Assembly: GCA_035373905.1 (NCBI GenBank) | Contig: DAOSOK010000058.1 | Coordinates: 1-21,046 of the forward strand | Length of the DNA: 21,046 nucleotides | From: Candidatus Ozemobacteraceae bacterium | GTDB taxonomy: Bacteria; Muiribacteriota; Ozemobacteria; Ozemobacterales; Ozemobacteraceae | Reading direction: 5' to 3' | Shown: positions 1-8,325 of the stretch, piece by piece | Position numbering within the stretch: position 1 is the first letter of the stretch | How the letters are laid out: each line of letters opens with the position of its first letter | Notes under the pieces: generated by a model | Database searches by the model: none | Told to the model about the DNA's origin: nothing | What the model saw: the letters and a program-made list of their open reading frames with translations, nothing else | Translations under genes and position numbers: made by a program

Positions 1-39
1 GCTCAGCACGAACGGAGACACGAAGCTGGTTTTTGATAT
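1..39. repeat. Partial REP-like interspersed repeat (copy 1)
   Basis: Bases 1-39 align without gaps to 14148-14186, with 29 of 39 positions identical. Both copies contain the core CTCAGCACGA followed by a CGG and a T-rich tail ending in ATAT. The palindromic left half of this copy lies outside the window. Such TGTCGAAG/CTTCGACA elements are widespread as REP-type repeats in environmental bacterial genomes. Here the repeat sits just downstream of the GreA-like gene, as expected for an intergenic REP element. Confidence 0.6.
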
Positions 40-57
40 GCAGGACTCAATAGATTG

Positions 58-576
58 TTAGAAAACTTCCAGGATGCGGAGGGAGGTGTGAACCTTTTTG
101 CGGCGAGAGACGCCCATCTCGATGGAGACGCGATCGCCGGCTTTTTTCCCCAGAAGGGCTTTTCCGATGGGGGAGCTTGCGGACGCGATTTTGACCTGCT
201 GGAGGTTTCCGTCGAACAGGCTTGAAAGGATCATGTAAAGGATCCGTCCTGTTTCGGTTCCCTGTTCGGTGCTTCGCACGAAATCAGCAAGCACGAAACT
301 TCCGAGTTGGATTTTCTCGCCATCGGGCTTCGCGCAAAGGCTTTTGACGGATTTCAAGGTTTCCTGCAATTGTTCGAGAAGGGCGGCCAGACCGTCGGCG
401 ACGGCGCCGTACTCGTATTTGCGTGTGTCATACCGTGACTCCATCTTTCCGGGGGCATTGATGGAAATATCCTTGTTGCTCTGGTATGACTTGAACGTTT
501 CAGCAATCTGCTCTTCGATCTGGCGGACGACATTGTCGATGATGACTTTCCTGTCTATCGTCATGGAAAGAGTCAT
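58..576 (-). CDS. GreA/GreB C-terminal-domain family protein (transcription elongation factor-like)
   Basis: 172 residues. The C-terminal part has the Gre-family signature SSPIGKALLGKKAGDRV (residues 134-150), as in the FKBP-like domain of GreA/GreB, which binds RNA polymerase. The N-terminal half is helical and probably a coiled coil. It carries an acidic stretch at residues 46-57 (ESRYDTRKYEYG) like that at the coiled-coil tip of the shorter GreAB-family proteins. Gre factors enter the RNA polymerase secondary channel and stimulate transcript cleavage. Whether this divergent protein does so is inference. I chose ATG 576, not the longer frame from 627, because AGGAGG precedes it and it overlaps the upstream stop as ATGA, implying translational coupling. 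It is the last gene of the radical SAM cassette. Confidence 0.75.
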   Translation of the reverse strand: MTLSMTIDRKVIIDNVVRQIEEQIAETFKSYQSNKDISINAPGKMESRYDTRKYEYGAVADGLAALLEQLQETLKSVKSLCAKPDGEKIQLGSFVLADFVRSTEQGTETGRILYMILSSLFDGNLQQVKIASASSPIGKALLGKKAGDRVSIEMGVSRRKKVHTSLRILEVF

Positions 577-2048
577 ATACCCACCTCCTGCTGTTCCAGT
601 GTTTTTTCGTTTGTGACATCGGCCCACCAGGGAAACCTCTCGAGATACGACGGGCGGAAATAAAACTTCTTGTACCCGTTGACCATGAAGTCCATCAGTT
701 GCTCATTGCTGCAATTTCTGTTGATGCTTCTCCGATGGGCAACATTATATTTCAGGACCGAATCCGCGTCGAACACTCCATGAACTTCAAGGGCTTTCCG
801 ACAGGCCCGTTCAAAAACAGTTAAACCGCTGTCCATATCAGGAACCCAATGAATGTATTCCAGAAGATCCGCCTTGGGGATACCGGCTTCAAGGAGTTCC
901 CGTTCGAGCCGAGTTCCGGGAAACGATCGGACGAGGTAAAAATAAGCATGGCTGAGAGAGGAGGCTGCGGCGAAGTCGATCGTTGCCTGTATTTCCGCGG
1001 GTGTTTCCTCCGGATATCCAAGCATGAAGAAGGCCTTCGTTTCGATGCCGTATTCCCGGCACAGGGAAAGGGCCGCCGATGATTGCTCGACCGTGTGGCG
1101 TTTATTCATCCGCAGAAGGATGGTGTCTGTCCCTGATTCGAGGCCCAGCGTCAGGCGATAACAGCCAGACGCCGCGACGTCCTCCATGATCTCCGGCCTG
1201 ATCGAATCAGCTCGAGCAAATGATCTCCAGGAAATCGAAAGACCGCGATTTCCGAGTTCCTGACGGAAAGAGCGGACATATCCCGGGTTCTGCAGGAAAT
1301 TATCGTCGGCGAAATGGAACGAAGTGATGCCGTATTGCCGCTGACACTCCTGGATCTCATCCACGAGGTTCGTCACCGGCCTGAACCGGATGCGCCCCCC
1401 CGAAAGCGTTCGTCCCGAGCAGTAGTGACAGTCGAACGCGCATCCCCGTGAGGCCATGATTGACGTCTCTTTTCTTCCTTCTGTGGAAAAAGCCGGAAAC
1501 GGCATTCGCGAGCGATCCACCGTCGGAATGATTCGGTCACGGCTTTTCATGGCGACGATCTTCCCGGACGCTTCGCCCATCTCACGGGGGGCCGCGCGAT
1601 ACCCGGCCAGGAACTCCGACCAGGTGCGTTCGGACTCGCCCTGAAAGAGAAGGCGAATTCCCGGGATCCTGCGCAGGCAGTCTTCCGGCTCGAGGGTGGG
1701 GTGTGCACCTCCCGCCACGATGAATATACGTTCCGGAAGGAGCATGACAATATCGCGGACGATATTGACCGTCGGGGACAGGATGTTGAATCCGAGAACG
1801 GCGGGGTTCAACTCCGTTATGATGCGGGCGGTTTCTCGGACGGACAGCCTCAGGGCTTCGGCATCGAGAATGGAACAGCCGATCCCGAGGTCTTTCGCTA
1901 TCCGACTCAATGCGATGAGCCCGAACGGAAAGAGAACATCGTATCTGGGTTCCTCGTTTTCCGCATAGGCGTCGAGTGGGGAGTTGACCAGAAGGATGGG
2001 AACAGACCTCTCCCCGTTTTGAAGTGATTTGATGATGTCGTTATGCAT
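573..2048 (-). CDS. B12-binding-type radical SAM protein
   Basis: 491 residues. Residues 15-150 form a Rossmann-like cobalamin-binding-type domain, with FPFGLIALSRIAKDLGI at 40-56 and VAGGAHPTLEP at 111-121. The DxHxxG histidine motif that ligates cobalt is absent, so B12 would bind base-off without a protein ligand, or not at all. The radical SAM domain follows with C203-x3-C207-x2-C210 (RGCAFDCHYC), then LGLESG (residues 301-306) and MLGYPEET (342-349), as in class B methyltransferases and related enzymes. This predicts a 4Fe-4S/SAM enzyme, but the substrate cannot be read from sequence. ATG 2048 has AAGGA upstream. The first 8 bases overlap the end of the upstream radical SAM-kinase gene, and the stop overlaps the GreA-like start, so the gene sits mid-operon. 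A longer open frame to 2276 lacks support. Confidence 0.85.
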   Translation of the reverse strand: MHNDIIKSLQNGERSVPILLVNSPLDAYAENEEPRYDVLFPFGLIALSRIAKDLGIGCSILDAEALRLSVRETARIITELNPAVLGFNILSPTVNIVRDIVMLLPERIFIVAGGAHPTLEPEDCLRRIPGIRLLFQGESERTWSEFLAGYRAAPREMGEASGKIVAMKSRDRIIPTVDRSRMPFPAFSTEGRKETSIMASRGCAFDCHYCSGRTLSGGRIRFRPVTNLVDEIQECQRQYGITSFHFADDNFLQNPGYVRSFRQELGNRGLSISWRSFARADSIRPEIMEDVAASGCYRLTLGLESGTDTILLRMNKRHTVEQSSAALSLCREYGIETKAFFMLGYPEETPAEIQATIDFAAASSLSHAYFYLVRSFPGTRLERELLEAGIPKADLLEYIHWVPDMDSGLTVFERACRKALEVHGVFDADSVLKYNVAHRRSINRNCSNEQLMDFMVNGYKKFYFRPSYLERFPWWADVTNEKTLEQQEVGI

Positions 2049-3663
2049 ACGTCGTCCTTTCTGCAGCGTTGACATGTCGATAAATGGCCTCGAGACAACG
2101 CTCGACGACCTCGCTGACCGGGCCGTCCGCAGAAACGTGGACGATCCCGGGGCCGCGCTGTTCGCGGTACGCCCTCGCAATGGTTTTTCTGATCCTGTCC
2201 GATGTTTCCCAAGCGGCGTCATGCGTCGGTCGACGCTGTGAAATGCGGTGTTTCTGGGTCTCGGGAGAAACATCAAGAACGATCGTCAGGTCGGGGCTGA
2301 TCAATCCGTTCACGAACGACGCCGGAAGCGCCGTGTCACAACCCATGACGAGACCGTGATACAGGAACGTCGACATCAGCCACCGGTCGCAGACGATACC
2401 TGAATGGAGAAGAAGCGTTTTCAACTCGGCATCTGCCGCGGCGTTCCCGGCCATGTAATACAGGTAACGGGCGTATTCAAGCCCCGGCCGCTCGAACACG
2501 GCGCGGAAAGCCTGGTCCCTGAAGCCCTCCGGGGGTGTGGCATACGGGATATATCCCAGATGCTTTGCTATTTCGGGGATGGCGGTGGATTTCCCGCTTC
2601 CGTCCGGTCCCTCGAGAACGATAAATGGTTTCCTTCGGCCCATGGCATCAGCCATGGCGGCATTCACACCCTGGGCGCGCTCGTCTGAGTCGATGCAGAC
2701 CGTCGGGAGCTTGCCTCCAACGGCGAGTTTCCGTGCGAGAGTGGCCGGGGAGTTTTCGTCGTGGAAGTAGATATTCGACGTTTTGACACCGCACGGCTGG
2801 ATATACCAAGGGGAAACTCTGATGGATCGCCAGCATGATTCTTCGCAGATGCTGTATTCGGGGCATTCGTAGCATGCCGTCGGCCTGCTGAATGGATCGC
2901 CGGGCTTTGCCGAAATAGAGGCTCCGTCGACATCCCACAGAATGCTCGTGTAGCGGCTGGCCTTATCGATGACCGGCGAGGCGCGGCGATTCAGCTCGCG
3001 GAGGAGATTCCCGAAATGGGGAGAAGCGGATGAAGACCCTTTCCCGGGAACCTGGAGGAGCGGGAAAAACTTGATTTTCACTCCGTGCGTCCGGGAGAGG
3101 TCGATGTAGGCATCGAGTTGAGGGAGCAGGTCTTCGGCCGCGCACACATTCAAGTCGACCTTCAGGCCGGCGCTCCGGGCGGTTGAGATCCCGTTCATTG
3201 TTCTCGATATCCGCTCCATGGCCGATTTCTGCGTGACGCCCATGCACCTGGAGTAGGAAGCGGGATCGAGCGTGGGAAGGGAAACGCTGATGCTTCCGAT
3301 TCCGAGATCGCCGAGCATCGCCGCACGTTCGGCCAGGAAAAACCCGTTCGTCGTGAGCTTGATCTTCCGGCAGGCCCCCATCGCCCTGATCGGCTCGACC
3401 TGGCGTCGGAGGGCATCCGGGGAGAGGAGGAGAGGCTCTCCGGAGCCGGCCAAGTGGACGGAGAAGTCGCCTTTGAGCAGACTCTGACAGAGCGCGATCC
3501 CTTCGGCAAGCGTTTTTCTGCCGCGCCCAGACGGGTTCTGCTGGAAAAAGTAGTCCTTATGGCAGAAGGAGCAGGCATAGTTGCACCGGAACGAACCGAA
3601 CTCGGCGGCGACCACATCTGCCCTGAAATCCCAGGTTCCTGTCGTCTTCGTCGCGGTGTCCAT
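2041..3663 (-). CDS. Radical SAM (SPASM-like) - thymidylate-kinase-like fusion protein
   Basis: 540 residues in two enzymatic halves. Residues 20-300 are radical SAM: C27-x3-C31-x2-C34 (CNYACSFCHK), a GSGEP version of the GGEP motif at 73-77, and LTTNGFFL at 103-110. A cysteine cluster C264-x2-C267-x5-C273-x3-C277-x13-C291 resembles a SPASM/twitch auxiliary Fe-S site. The first motif also recalls archaeal MoaA. Residues 345-540 are a thymidylate-kinase-type P-loop domain: Walker A GPDGSGKST at 352-360, DRW at 426-428, and an arginine-rich lid around 473-490. The pairing suggests modification and phosphorylation of a nucleotide-like substrate, which is inference. ATG 3663 is preceded by AAAGGAG. 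It is the first gene of the minus-strand cassette, with a TGAACCGGG element 61 bases upstream. Confidence 0.87.
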   Translation of the reverse strand: MDTATKTTGTWDFRADVVAAEFGSFRCNYACSFCHKDYFFQQNPSGRGRKTLAEGIALCQSLLKGDFSVHLAGSGEPLLLSPDALRRQVEPIRAMGACRKIKLTTNGFFLAERAAMLGDLGIGSISVSLPTLDPASYSRCMGVTQKSAMERISRTMNGISTARSAGLKVDLNVCAAEDLLPQLDAYIDLSRTHGVKIKFFPLLQVPGKGSSSASPHFGNLLRELNRRASPVIDKASRYTSILWDVDGASISAKPGDPFSRPTACYECPEYSICEESCWRSIRVSPWYIQPCGVKTSNIYFHDENSPATLARKLAVGGKLPTVCIDSDERAQGVNAAMADAMGRRKPFIVLEGPDGSGKSTAIPEIAKHLGYIPYATPPEGFRDQAFRAVFERPGLEYARYLYYMAGNAAADAELKTLLLHSGIVCDRWLMSTFLYHGLVMGCDTALPASFVNGLISPDLTIVLDVSPETQKHRISQRRPTHDAAWETSDRIRKTIARAYREQRGPGIVHVSADGPVSEVVERCLEAIYRHVNAAERTTYA

Positions 3664-3913
3664 GTCGGGCTCCTTTCACTGGCGTTCGTTCACCGGTTTC
3701 AAGGAACCGTCGCAAGCCCGGTTCATAAATAGATAAAAAAATAATTTATACGGATACTACATCCCGCCTTCTGGAACTCTCCGAAGCAGGTATGCCGGCG
3801 AAGCGCGGAAAATCATTGTTTCCATGCTGAATTCCTCGATGCATTTTTGAACCAGGAGAAGATCGGAGCCTTCAACGGGTAAAGGGTGAAGGCAACCGAA
3901 AGGGAGGACAGCC
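3664..3913. promoter_or_regulatory. Divergent intergenic region
   Basis: This 250-base region separates the minus-strand radical SAM cassette from the plus-strand EcsC/E1/E2 run, so promoters for both should lie here. It holds a very AT-rich tract at about 3722-3757. The element GAACCGG occurs toward the left gene (minus strand, 3717-3729) and TTTTTGAACCAGG toward the right gene (3844-3856). I could not fit a convincing sigma-70 -35/-10 pair on either strand. No credible coding sequence was seen. Confidence 0.5.
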
Positions 3914-4564
3914 ATGGAACACATGAACGAAGGCATGCTTTGCAGGGTGCTCAATTGGTCGTATGAAATGGCGCTGGACCCGGGCGTGCCCGGCGTGGAT
4001 TCGGCGTATGACCTGGCGCGCCACTATTCGTGCGGTTCGCGGGGCCTGGCGGAGAACGTCGATTCCCTGATCCGGTGGCAGAACGCCAGGGCGGGAACGT
4101 CGGGGTTCGTGACCGGTCTCGGCGGGATCATCACTCTGCCCGCCGCGGTGCCGGCGAACATCTCGAGCGTTCTGTTCTTCCAGGTTCGCATGATCGCGGC
4201 CATCGCGATCATGGGCGGCCTCGACCCGCGCCAGGACCAGGTGAAAACCCTCGTGTTCGTCTGCCTCTGCGGCGCCGAAGCCGGGCAGATTCTGAAAAGC
4301 CTGGGCATCGAGCTCGGCAAAAAACTGACCGTCGAGGCGATCCGAAGAATATCGAAAGAAATACTCATTCAGATCAATCGGACCGTCGGCTTTCGCCTGA
4401 TGACGAAGTTCGGAAAGCGCGGTCTGCTCAACCTCGGCAAGGCCGTGCCCCTCATCGGCGGCTTGATCGGCGGCGTCTGCGACCTGGTCTCCACCGACCT
4501 GATCGGCGGCGTCGCCAAGCGCGCCTTCCTCCAGCCCCCCATCCCCTGCCTTTTCGCCTGCTGA
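3914..4564 (+). CDS. EcsC family protein
   Basis: 216 residues. The central segment matches the EcsC family: GFVTGLGGIITLPAAVPANI (residues 64-83) followed by an amphipathic stretch VLFFQVRMIAAIAIMGGLD (86-104) and VFVCLCG (114-120). A glycine-rich hydrophobic hairpin IGGLIGGVCD lies at 181-190. The family is named after a Bacillus protein and its biochemistry is poorly known. These hydrophobic stretches suggest membrane association or a membrane-inserting effector, but that is inference. ATG 3914 has GGGAGG upstream. The element TTTTTGAACC ends 61 bases upstream of the start. It is the first gene of the plus-strand run containing the E2, JAMM-E1 and RNase H genes, with a 198-base gap to the next gene, so it may be partly independently expressed. 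Confidence 0.85.
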   Translation: MEHMNEGMLCRVLNWSYEMALDPGVPGVDSAYDLARHYSCGSRGLAENVDSLIRWQNARAGTSGFVTGLGGIITLPAAVPANISSVLFFQVRMIAAIAIMGGLDPRQDQVKTLVFVCLCGAEAGQILKSLGIELGKKLTVEAIRRISKEILIQINRTVGFRLMTKFGKRGLLNLGKAVPLIGGLIGGVCDLVSTDLIGGVAKRAFLQPPIPCLFAC

Positions 4565-4762
4565 CCCCGCACGAAATTCTTGAACCGGGAGCGGCTCGGC
4601 GCATTTGAGACGTTGAGGCCGATGAGGCGGCGAGGCTTCGAAGACGAGGAGGCGCCTTGGCAAGCGCCGGCAGAAGATAACCGCCGTCCCGCGCGGCGCA
4701 CGCCTTGCGTCGGATGCATGAACGTTCGACGGGGCTTCAGGACATTTTCGAGGAGAATATGT

Positions 4763-5836
4763 GTGAGTATATTTAAGGACATCATCGATCAGTTGTACGC
4801 CGCGTTCTTCCAGGAACCGGCGCCCGCCCGGCAAACGCCGGTGCGACAGCCTGCCGCGCGACGCGGGGTCGCCCCGGCCGCTCCCTTCCGACCGACGACC
4901 TCCCGTCGCCCGGCTCCGGCGAACTCCCGGCCGAAAGTCTCGACGCCCCCCCGCCCGGCTGTAATGCCGGGAACCCGGGTCCATCAGATCATCAACCCGG
5001 AGGGGGAAATCTACACGATCGACACGATTTCTCCGCGATCTTCCTTCTATGGGCCGTACTGGGACGCCATCTGTCATTCGCAGAACGAAAAATGTCCGAT
5101 CCGCGCCAGGATCGGCAACTCGAAACACAGTCGTACGGGTGAACATTCCGGGTATACCGTGCGTGTCGGGAACGTGCCCTGCTTCCTTCCTGCTTCCAGG
5201 GGCGGAGTCGGGTTCGACGGCCAGGCCGCCCGCGAAGTGCATGTCCGGGTCATCTCGATCGACCCGAACAACCGGCAGATCGTCGTCGAAAGGGCGTTCG
5301 AGGCCGACCCCGAATGGAATGCGGGCAACAGGAGGCTCCGGAGCGCCGTCGAGAAGCGCCGCCCCATTCGCGCCAGGATCGTCAGGCTCATGCGGAACCG
5401 GAATGACAATCCCGCAGGCCTGCTTGCCCGGAGCGATGGGCAGGATATCTTCGTGCCGGCCTCGATGTCGATGCAGGTCGTGACCTTTCCCGAGGAGTCC
5501 CTGGCGAATCTGCCCATCCTGGTCGTCGTCACCGAATGGAATGAGGGGCGGCGGGAGTTCATCGGCAGTATCGAGGAAGCCTACCGGCACACCTCCCGGG
5601 GCGCCCCGGCGCCATCGGTCAATTCGGTTAGCGTCGGTCTCTCGCTGATCGTCGACGGAGACATCCTCACAGTCCTTCTTCCCGGCAACTGCCTCGGCTA
5701 TATCGACGCGAACACGATCGTGAACGTACCCGCGGAATCCCGGACGGAGCTGTGCGGAACCACGATCAAGTGTTTCGTGACGTCGGAAATCCGGGGCGCC
5801 TTTCCTCGATCGTTTCGGGTGAAGCTGGTCGTCTGA
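4763..5836 (+). CDS. S1-like (OB-fold) multi-repeat protein, shorter paralog
   Basis: 357 residues from a GTG start. The N-terminus (1-20) is a short helix, followed by a Pro/Ala/Arg-rich linker to about 70. Three S1/OB-like segments follow at about 110-178, 200-270 and 290-355. Each pairs an R/K-x-R beta start with a core such as VPCFLPASR (138-146) or DIFVPASM (228-235), like the GFLPAS loop of ribosomal protein S1 domains. It is clearly paralogous to residues 24-315 of the RNase H fusion at 8322-9944, sharing INPEGEIYTIDT versus VNPEGEVYLVDT and CFLPASR in both. The likely role is RNA or ssDNA binding. GTG 4763 was chosen for its AGGAG 7 bases upstream. The frame stays open to a TTG at 4580, but that stretch looks non-protein-like. 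A TTCTTGAACCGGG element lies in the preceding gap (4577-4589). Confidence 0.65.
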   Translation: MSIFKDIIDQLYAAFFQEPAPARQTPVRQPAARRGVAPAAPFRPTTSRRPAPANSRPKVSTPPRPAVMPGTRVHQIINPEGEIYTIDTISPRSSFYGPYWDAICHSQNEKCPIRARIGNSKHSRTGEHSGYTVRVGNVPCFLPASRGGVGFDGQAAREVHVRVISIDPNNRQIVVERAFEADPEWNAGNRRLRSAVEKRRPIRARIVRLMRNRNDNPAGLLARSDGQDIFVPASMSMQVVTFPEESLANLPILVVVTEWNEGRREFIGSIEEAYRHTSRGAPAPSVNSVSVGLSLIVDGDILTVLLPGNCLGYIDANTIVNVPAESRTELCGTTIKCFVTSEIRGAFPRSFRVKLVV

Positions 5837-5908
5837 TTCTTTTGAACCGGGCTTCGCATGACGTCTTTTTGGATGTGTGAAACCTCAAGCACGAAGGAGA
5901 AGCGAAAA

Positions 5909-6538
5909 ATGTTCAACAAAGATAAAAAGTATATAAATAAATATATAACAACTTGCCGAGATACGGAAGACAACGGATATTCATCGATTCCTCGCGTCAG
6001 GATCGGGCTTGATGGAGTGCCGGCACTGATCGGAGGGAGCCCCGACGCCGTCTCCCGGGCCGATTCGTTCCGCGAACGCACCTGGGGCGCCCAGACCTGG
6101 TATCAGCGGCTTCCGGGGCGGCTGCAGCAGGAAGTCGACCTGATGGCCCGGAAGTTCCCGAAGTTCGTACTCCAGGTCGCCGAAGAGCCTCGCCAGTTCA
6201 ACGGCCAGACCGTCGTCCGCGCCGGCGAGGCCCACTGGATCGGCAGGCTCCGCACGCATGCCGGCAACATCTACGCGGTCGTCATCACCTATCCCGACGG
6301 CTACCCCAACGACCAGGCGAAGGCGTTCGTCGTCCAGCCGCACATCGTGTCTTCGCCGCACCGCTACGGAGACGGCCACCTGTGTCTGTACAGCAACGAC
6401 CATGGCGGCGGCGGCCAGGGCTTCACGGCCGAGGTGACCACCGCCGTCACCTACGTCGGCTGGGTGTCCGCCTGGCTGCATGCCTATGAAATCTGGGTCC
6501 GCAAGGGCGTCTGGCCGGAAGCCAAAAAGCGTGCCTGA
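5909..6538 (+). CDS. E2-like ubiquitin-conjugating-fold protein
   Basis: 209 residues. The C-terminal half carries hallmarks of bacterial E2/UBC-like proteins: ITYPDGYPNDQ (126-136) and VVQPHI (141-146), then HRYGDGHLCLYS (151-162) with candidate thioester cysteine C159, and the terminal helix WLHAYEIWVRKGVWPE (189-204). These proteins accept a ubiquitin-like protein from an E1 and pass it to a target. The first 20 residues (MFNKDKKYINKYITT...) are lysine-rich and encoded by an AT-rich stretch unlike the rest of the gene. ATG 5909 has AAGGAG 9 bases upstream. The earlier in-frame ATG 5858 has no ribosome site. An element TTTTGAACCGGG lies with its G exactly 65 bases before the start, as for the EcsC gene. 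The JAMM-E1 gene follows 65 bases downstream. Confidence 0.85.
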   Translation: MFNKDKKYINKYITTCRDTEDNGYSSIPRVRIGLDGVPALIGGSPDAVSRADSFRERTWGAQTWYQRLPGRLQQEVDLMARKFPKFVLQVAEEPRQFNGQTVVRAGEAHWIGRLRTHAGNIYAVVITYPDGYPNDQAKAFVVQPHIVSSPHRYGDGHLCLYSNDHGGGGQGFTAEVTTAVTYVGWVSAWLHAYEIWVRKGVWPEAKKRA

Positions 6539-6603
6539 AGCCGTTCTCTCTCCGAGGCCCGGTCCCCGAATCCGACCAAAGTGTATATGAAGGAGTATAT
6601 AAT

Positions 6604-8325
6604 ATGCCCAAACGCACAGGCTTTTCCTCTCGGCCGCATATCATCGTGACGGATGCGGCGCTCCGGGCCATCCGAGAAACGTCGGCCCTGCACCCGGCGA
6701 CCGAGTGCGGCGGCCTTCTTCTCGGCATCCGACGCGGCGACACATGGGTCGTCGCCGTCGCCACCGGCCCAGGCAACACGGCCCGCATGTCGTACGCGCA
6801 GTTCAGCCCCGACATCGAGTTCGCCCGGGCCCAGCTCCGGTATTTCGGCGCCCGGTACGGGTATGAATATCTCGGCGAATGGCACAAGCACCCCGCCGGA
6901 ATGATGTGCCCGAGCGGGACCGACCGCCGCCAGGCCGCCGAGATCATCCGGCAGGAAGGCCTGGAATACGGCTTCCTCGCCGTCATCGCCGCCCCGATGA
7001 GCGAGAACCGGTCGGTCCTGGGCGTCCAGGCGTTTCTCATGGATTCCCCCGACGAAGCGTTCCGGCAGGTGGTCTACGGCGTCCATCCGTCGGCGATTCC
7101 GCAGGAGCCCCCGCCCGAGATTTCCCGGGCGTATCTCGACGAAACTCTGCTCGGCAATCTCCGCCCCGGCGTGACGGAATGCGTCGTCCGCGGCCGGTTC
7201 GACCAGGCGAGCGGAACCGCCCATTTCGGAAGCGGACTCGAGGGGGAGCTTTCGGCGAAGATCGTCGCCTCCGGCGCCGCCGGGAACGAGGCCGACATCG
7301 ACCTGGACGCCTTCGACCTGATCATGATCGTCGATCCGGCCGGAAACGTCCGGGCATACCAGTTCTGCGACGCGGCGCCGCGCGAAGTGCCCCTTCGCCT
7401 GTACGACCCGGCGCGAGACGTCTTTCGGCGCAACGGGGGCCTCGCCTCGACCGCCGTCCTTCCCGGAAAACACGTCGTGATGATCGGGGTCGGCAGTGTA
7501 GGCTCCCAGGCCGCGCTGGAGTTCGCCCGCGCCGGCGTCGGCCGCCTGACGCTGGTCGATCCCGACCGCCTGGAGCCCGAAAACGTGTGCCGGCATGCCT
7601 GCAGTCTGGCCGATCTCGGCCGGTTCAAGGTCGATGCCGTGGCGGAGCGCGTCCGCCGGATCAAGCCCGACTGCGTTGTCGATGCCAGGCCCCTCGACGT
7701 GATGAACGAGCGCGAACTGCTCGAGGAGCTGTTCGACGAGGCCGACCTCGTGTTCGTCAGCACCGACACGAACGGCTCCCGCGGCCTGGTGAACGAGCTC
7801 GCCTGGCAGGCAGGCGTCCCGTCGGTCTACGTTTCCCTGCTCGAACGGGCCGATCGCGGCTATTGTCAGCGGATCATCCCTGGCACGACGCCCTGCCGGT
7901 GGTGCCTGAACGGCGACCAGCCCGACGTGCCGACGGGGGAGTTCGCCTACACGGCGGTCGAGTCGGAGCGTGACGTCTACATCCAGCCGGGGCTGTCGAC
8001 CGACATCGGCATCGTGACCCTGCTCGGGGTGCGGATGGCGCTCGATACCCTGACCCCCGGCACGGGGTTCCCCTACGACCTGGTGTTCTGGAACAACCGC
8101 TCGCGGGAAACCGGCGAGCCCGGCTTTTCGTTCGTTCCGCGGCTCGAGGCCCGCGCCGGATGCCCGGTCTGCGGAACCGGTCTGTCGCAGGCCGTGCCGG
8201 TGGGGAGCCTGCCGCTTTCCGAACTCGTGACGGTCTCGGACACGGTGTTTCCCGACGATCTGGAACCCGAGGAACTGCCCGCGGGCGAGGCTGAGATCGG
8301 TGCAGAGAAGGAGCAGACGGCATGA
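6604..8325 (+). CDS. JAMM/JAB metallopeptidase - E1 (ThiF) fusion
   Basis: 573 residues. Residues 12-130 are a JAB/MPN domain with a complete JAMM site: E34, then H94-x-H96-x7-S104-x2-D107 (HKHPAGMMCPSGTD), predicted to bind zinc and cleave after a ubiquitin-like C-terminus or isopeptide bond. Residues about 280-530 are an E1/ThiF adenylating domain: the nucleotide loop GVGSVG at 295-300, D319/D321 in LVDPDRLEPENV, K342, and STDTN at 386-390. A four-cysteine zinc site is formed by C431/C434 and C520/C523. Candidate thioester cysteines include C329, C334 and C421, and I cannot choose among them. E1s adenylate a modifier's C-terminus and hand it to an E2, and the E2 gene is directly upstream. 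AAGGAG sits 8 bases before the ATG. The stop overlaps the next start as ATGA. Confidence 0.95.
   Translation: MPKRTGFSSRPHIIVTDAALRAIRETSALHPATECGGLLLGIRRGDTWVVAVATGPGNTARMSYAQFSPDIEFARAQLRYFGARYGYEYLGEWHKHPAGMMCPSGTDRRQAAEIIRQEGLEYGFLAVIAAPMSENRSVLGVQAFLMDSPDEAFRQVVYGVHPSAIPQEPPPEISRAYLDETLLGNLRPGVTECVVRGRFDQASGTAHFGSGLEGELSAKIVASGAAGNEADIDLDAFDLIMIVDPAGNVRAYQFCDAAPREVPLRLYDPARDVFRRNGGLASTAVLPGKHVVMIGVGSVGSQAALEFARAGVGRLTLVDPDRLEPENVCRHACSLADLGRFKVDAVAERVRRIKPDCVVDARPLDVMNERELLEELFDEADLVFVSTDTNGSRGLVNELAWQAGVPSVYVSLLERADRGYCQRIIPGTTPCRWCLNGDQPDVPTGEFAYTAVESERDVYIQPGLSTDIGIVTLLGVRMALDTLTPGTGFPYDLVFWNNRSRETGEPGFSFVPRLEARAGCPVCGTGLSQAVPVGSLPLSELVTVSDTVFPDDLEPEELPAGEAEIGAEKEQTA

Noticed and set aside
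2041..3663. Calling the radical SAM-kinase fusion a prokaryotic viperin
   Set aside because: The CNYACSFC motif and the kinase partner are suggestive, but the protein has a SPASM-like cysteine cluster at residues 264-291 and GSGEP in place of the usual motif, pointing to a different radical SAM branch.
4580..4762. N-terminal extension of the S1-like protein from TTG 4580
   Set aside because: No ribosome site, and the encoded stretch looks like translated non-coding DNA. GTG 4763 has AGGAG at a proper distance.
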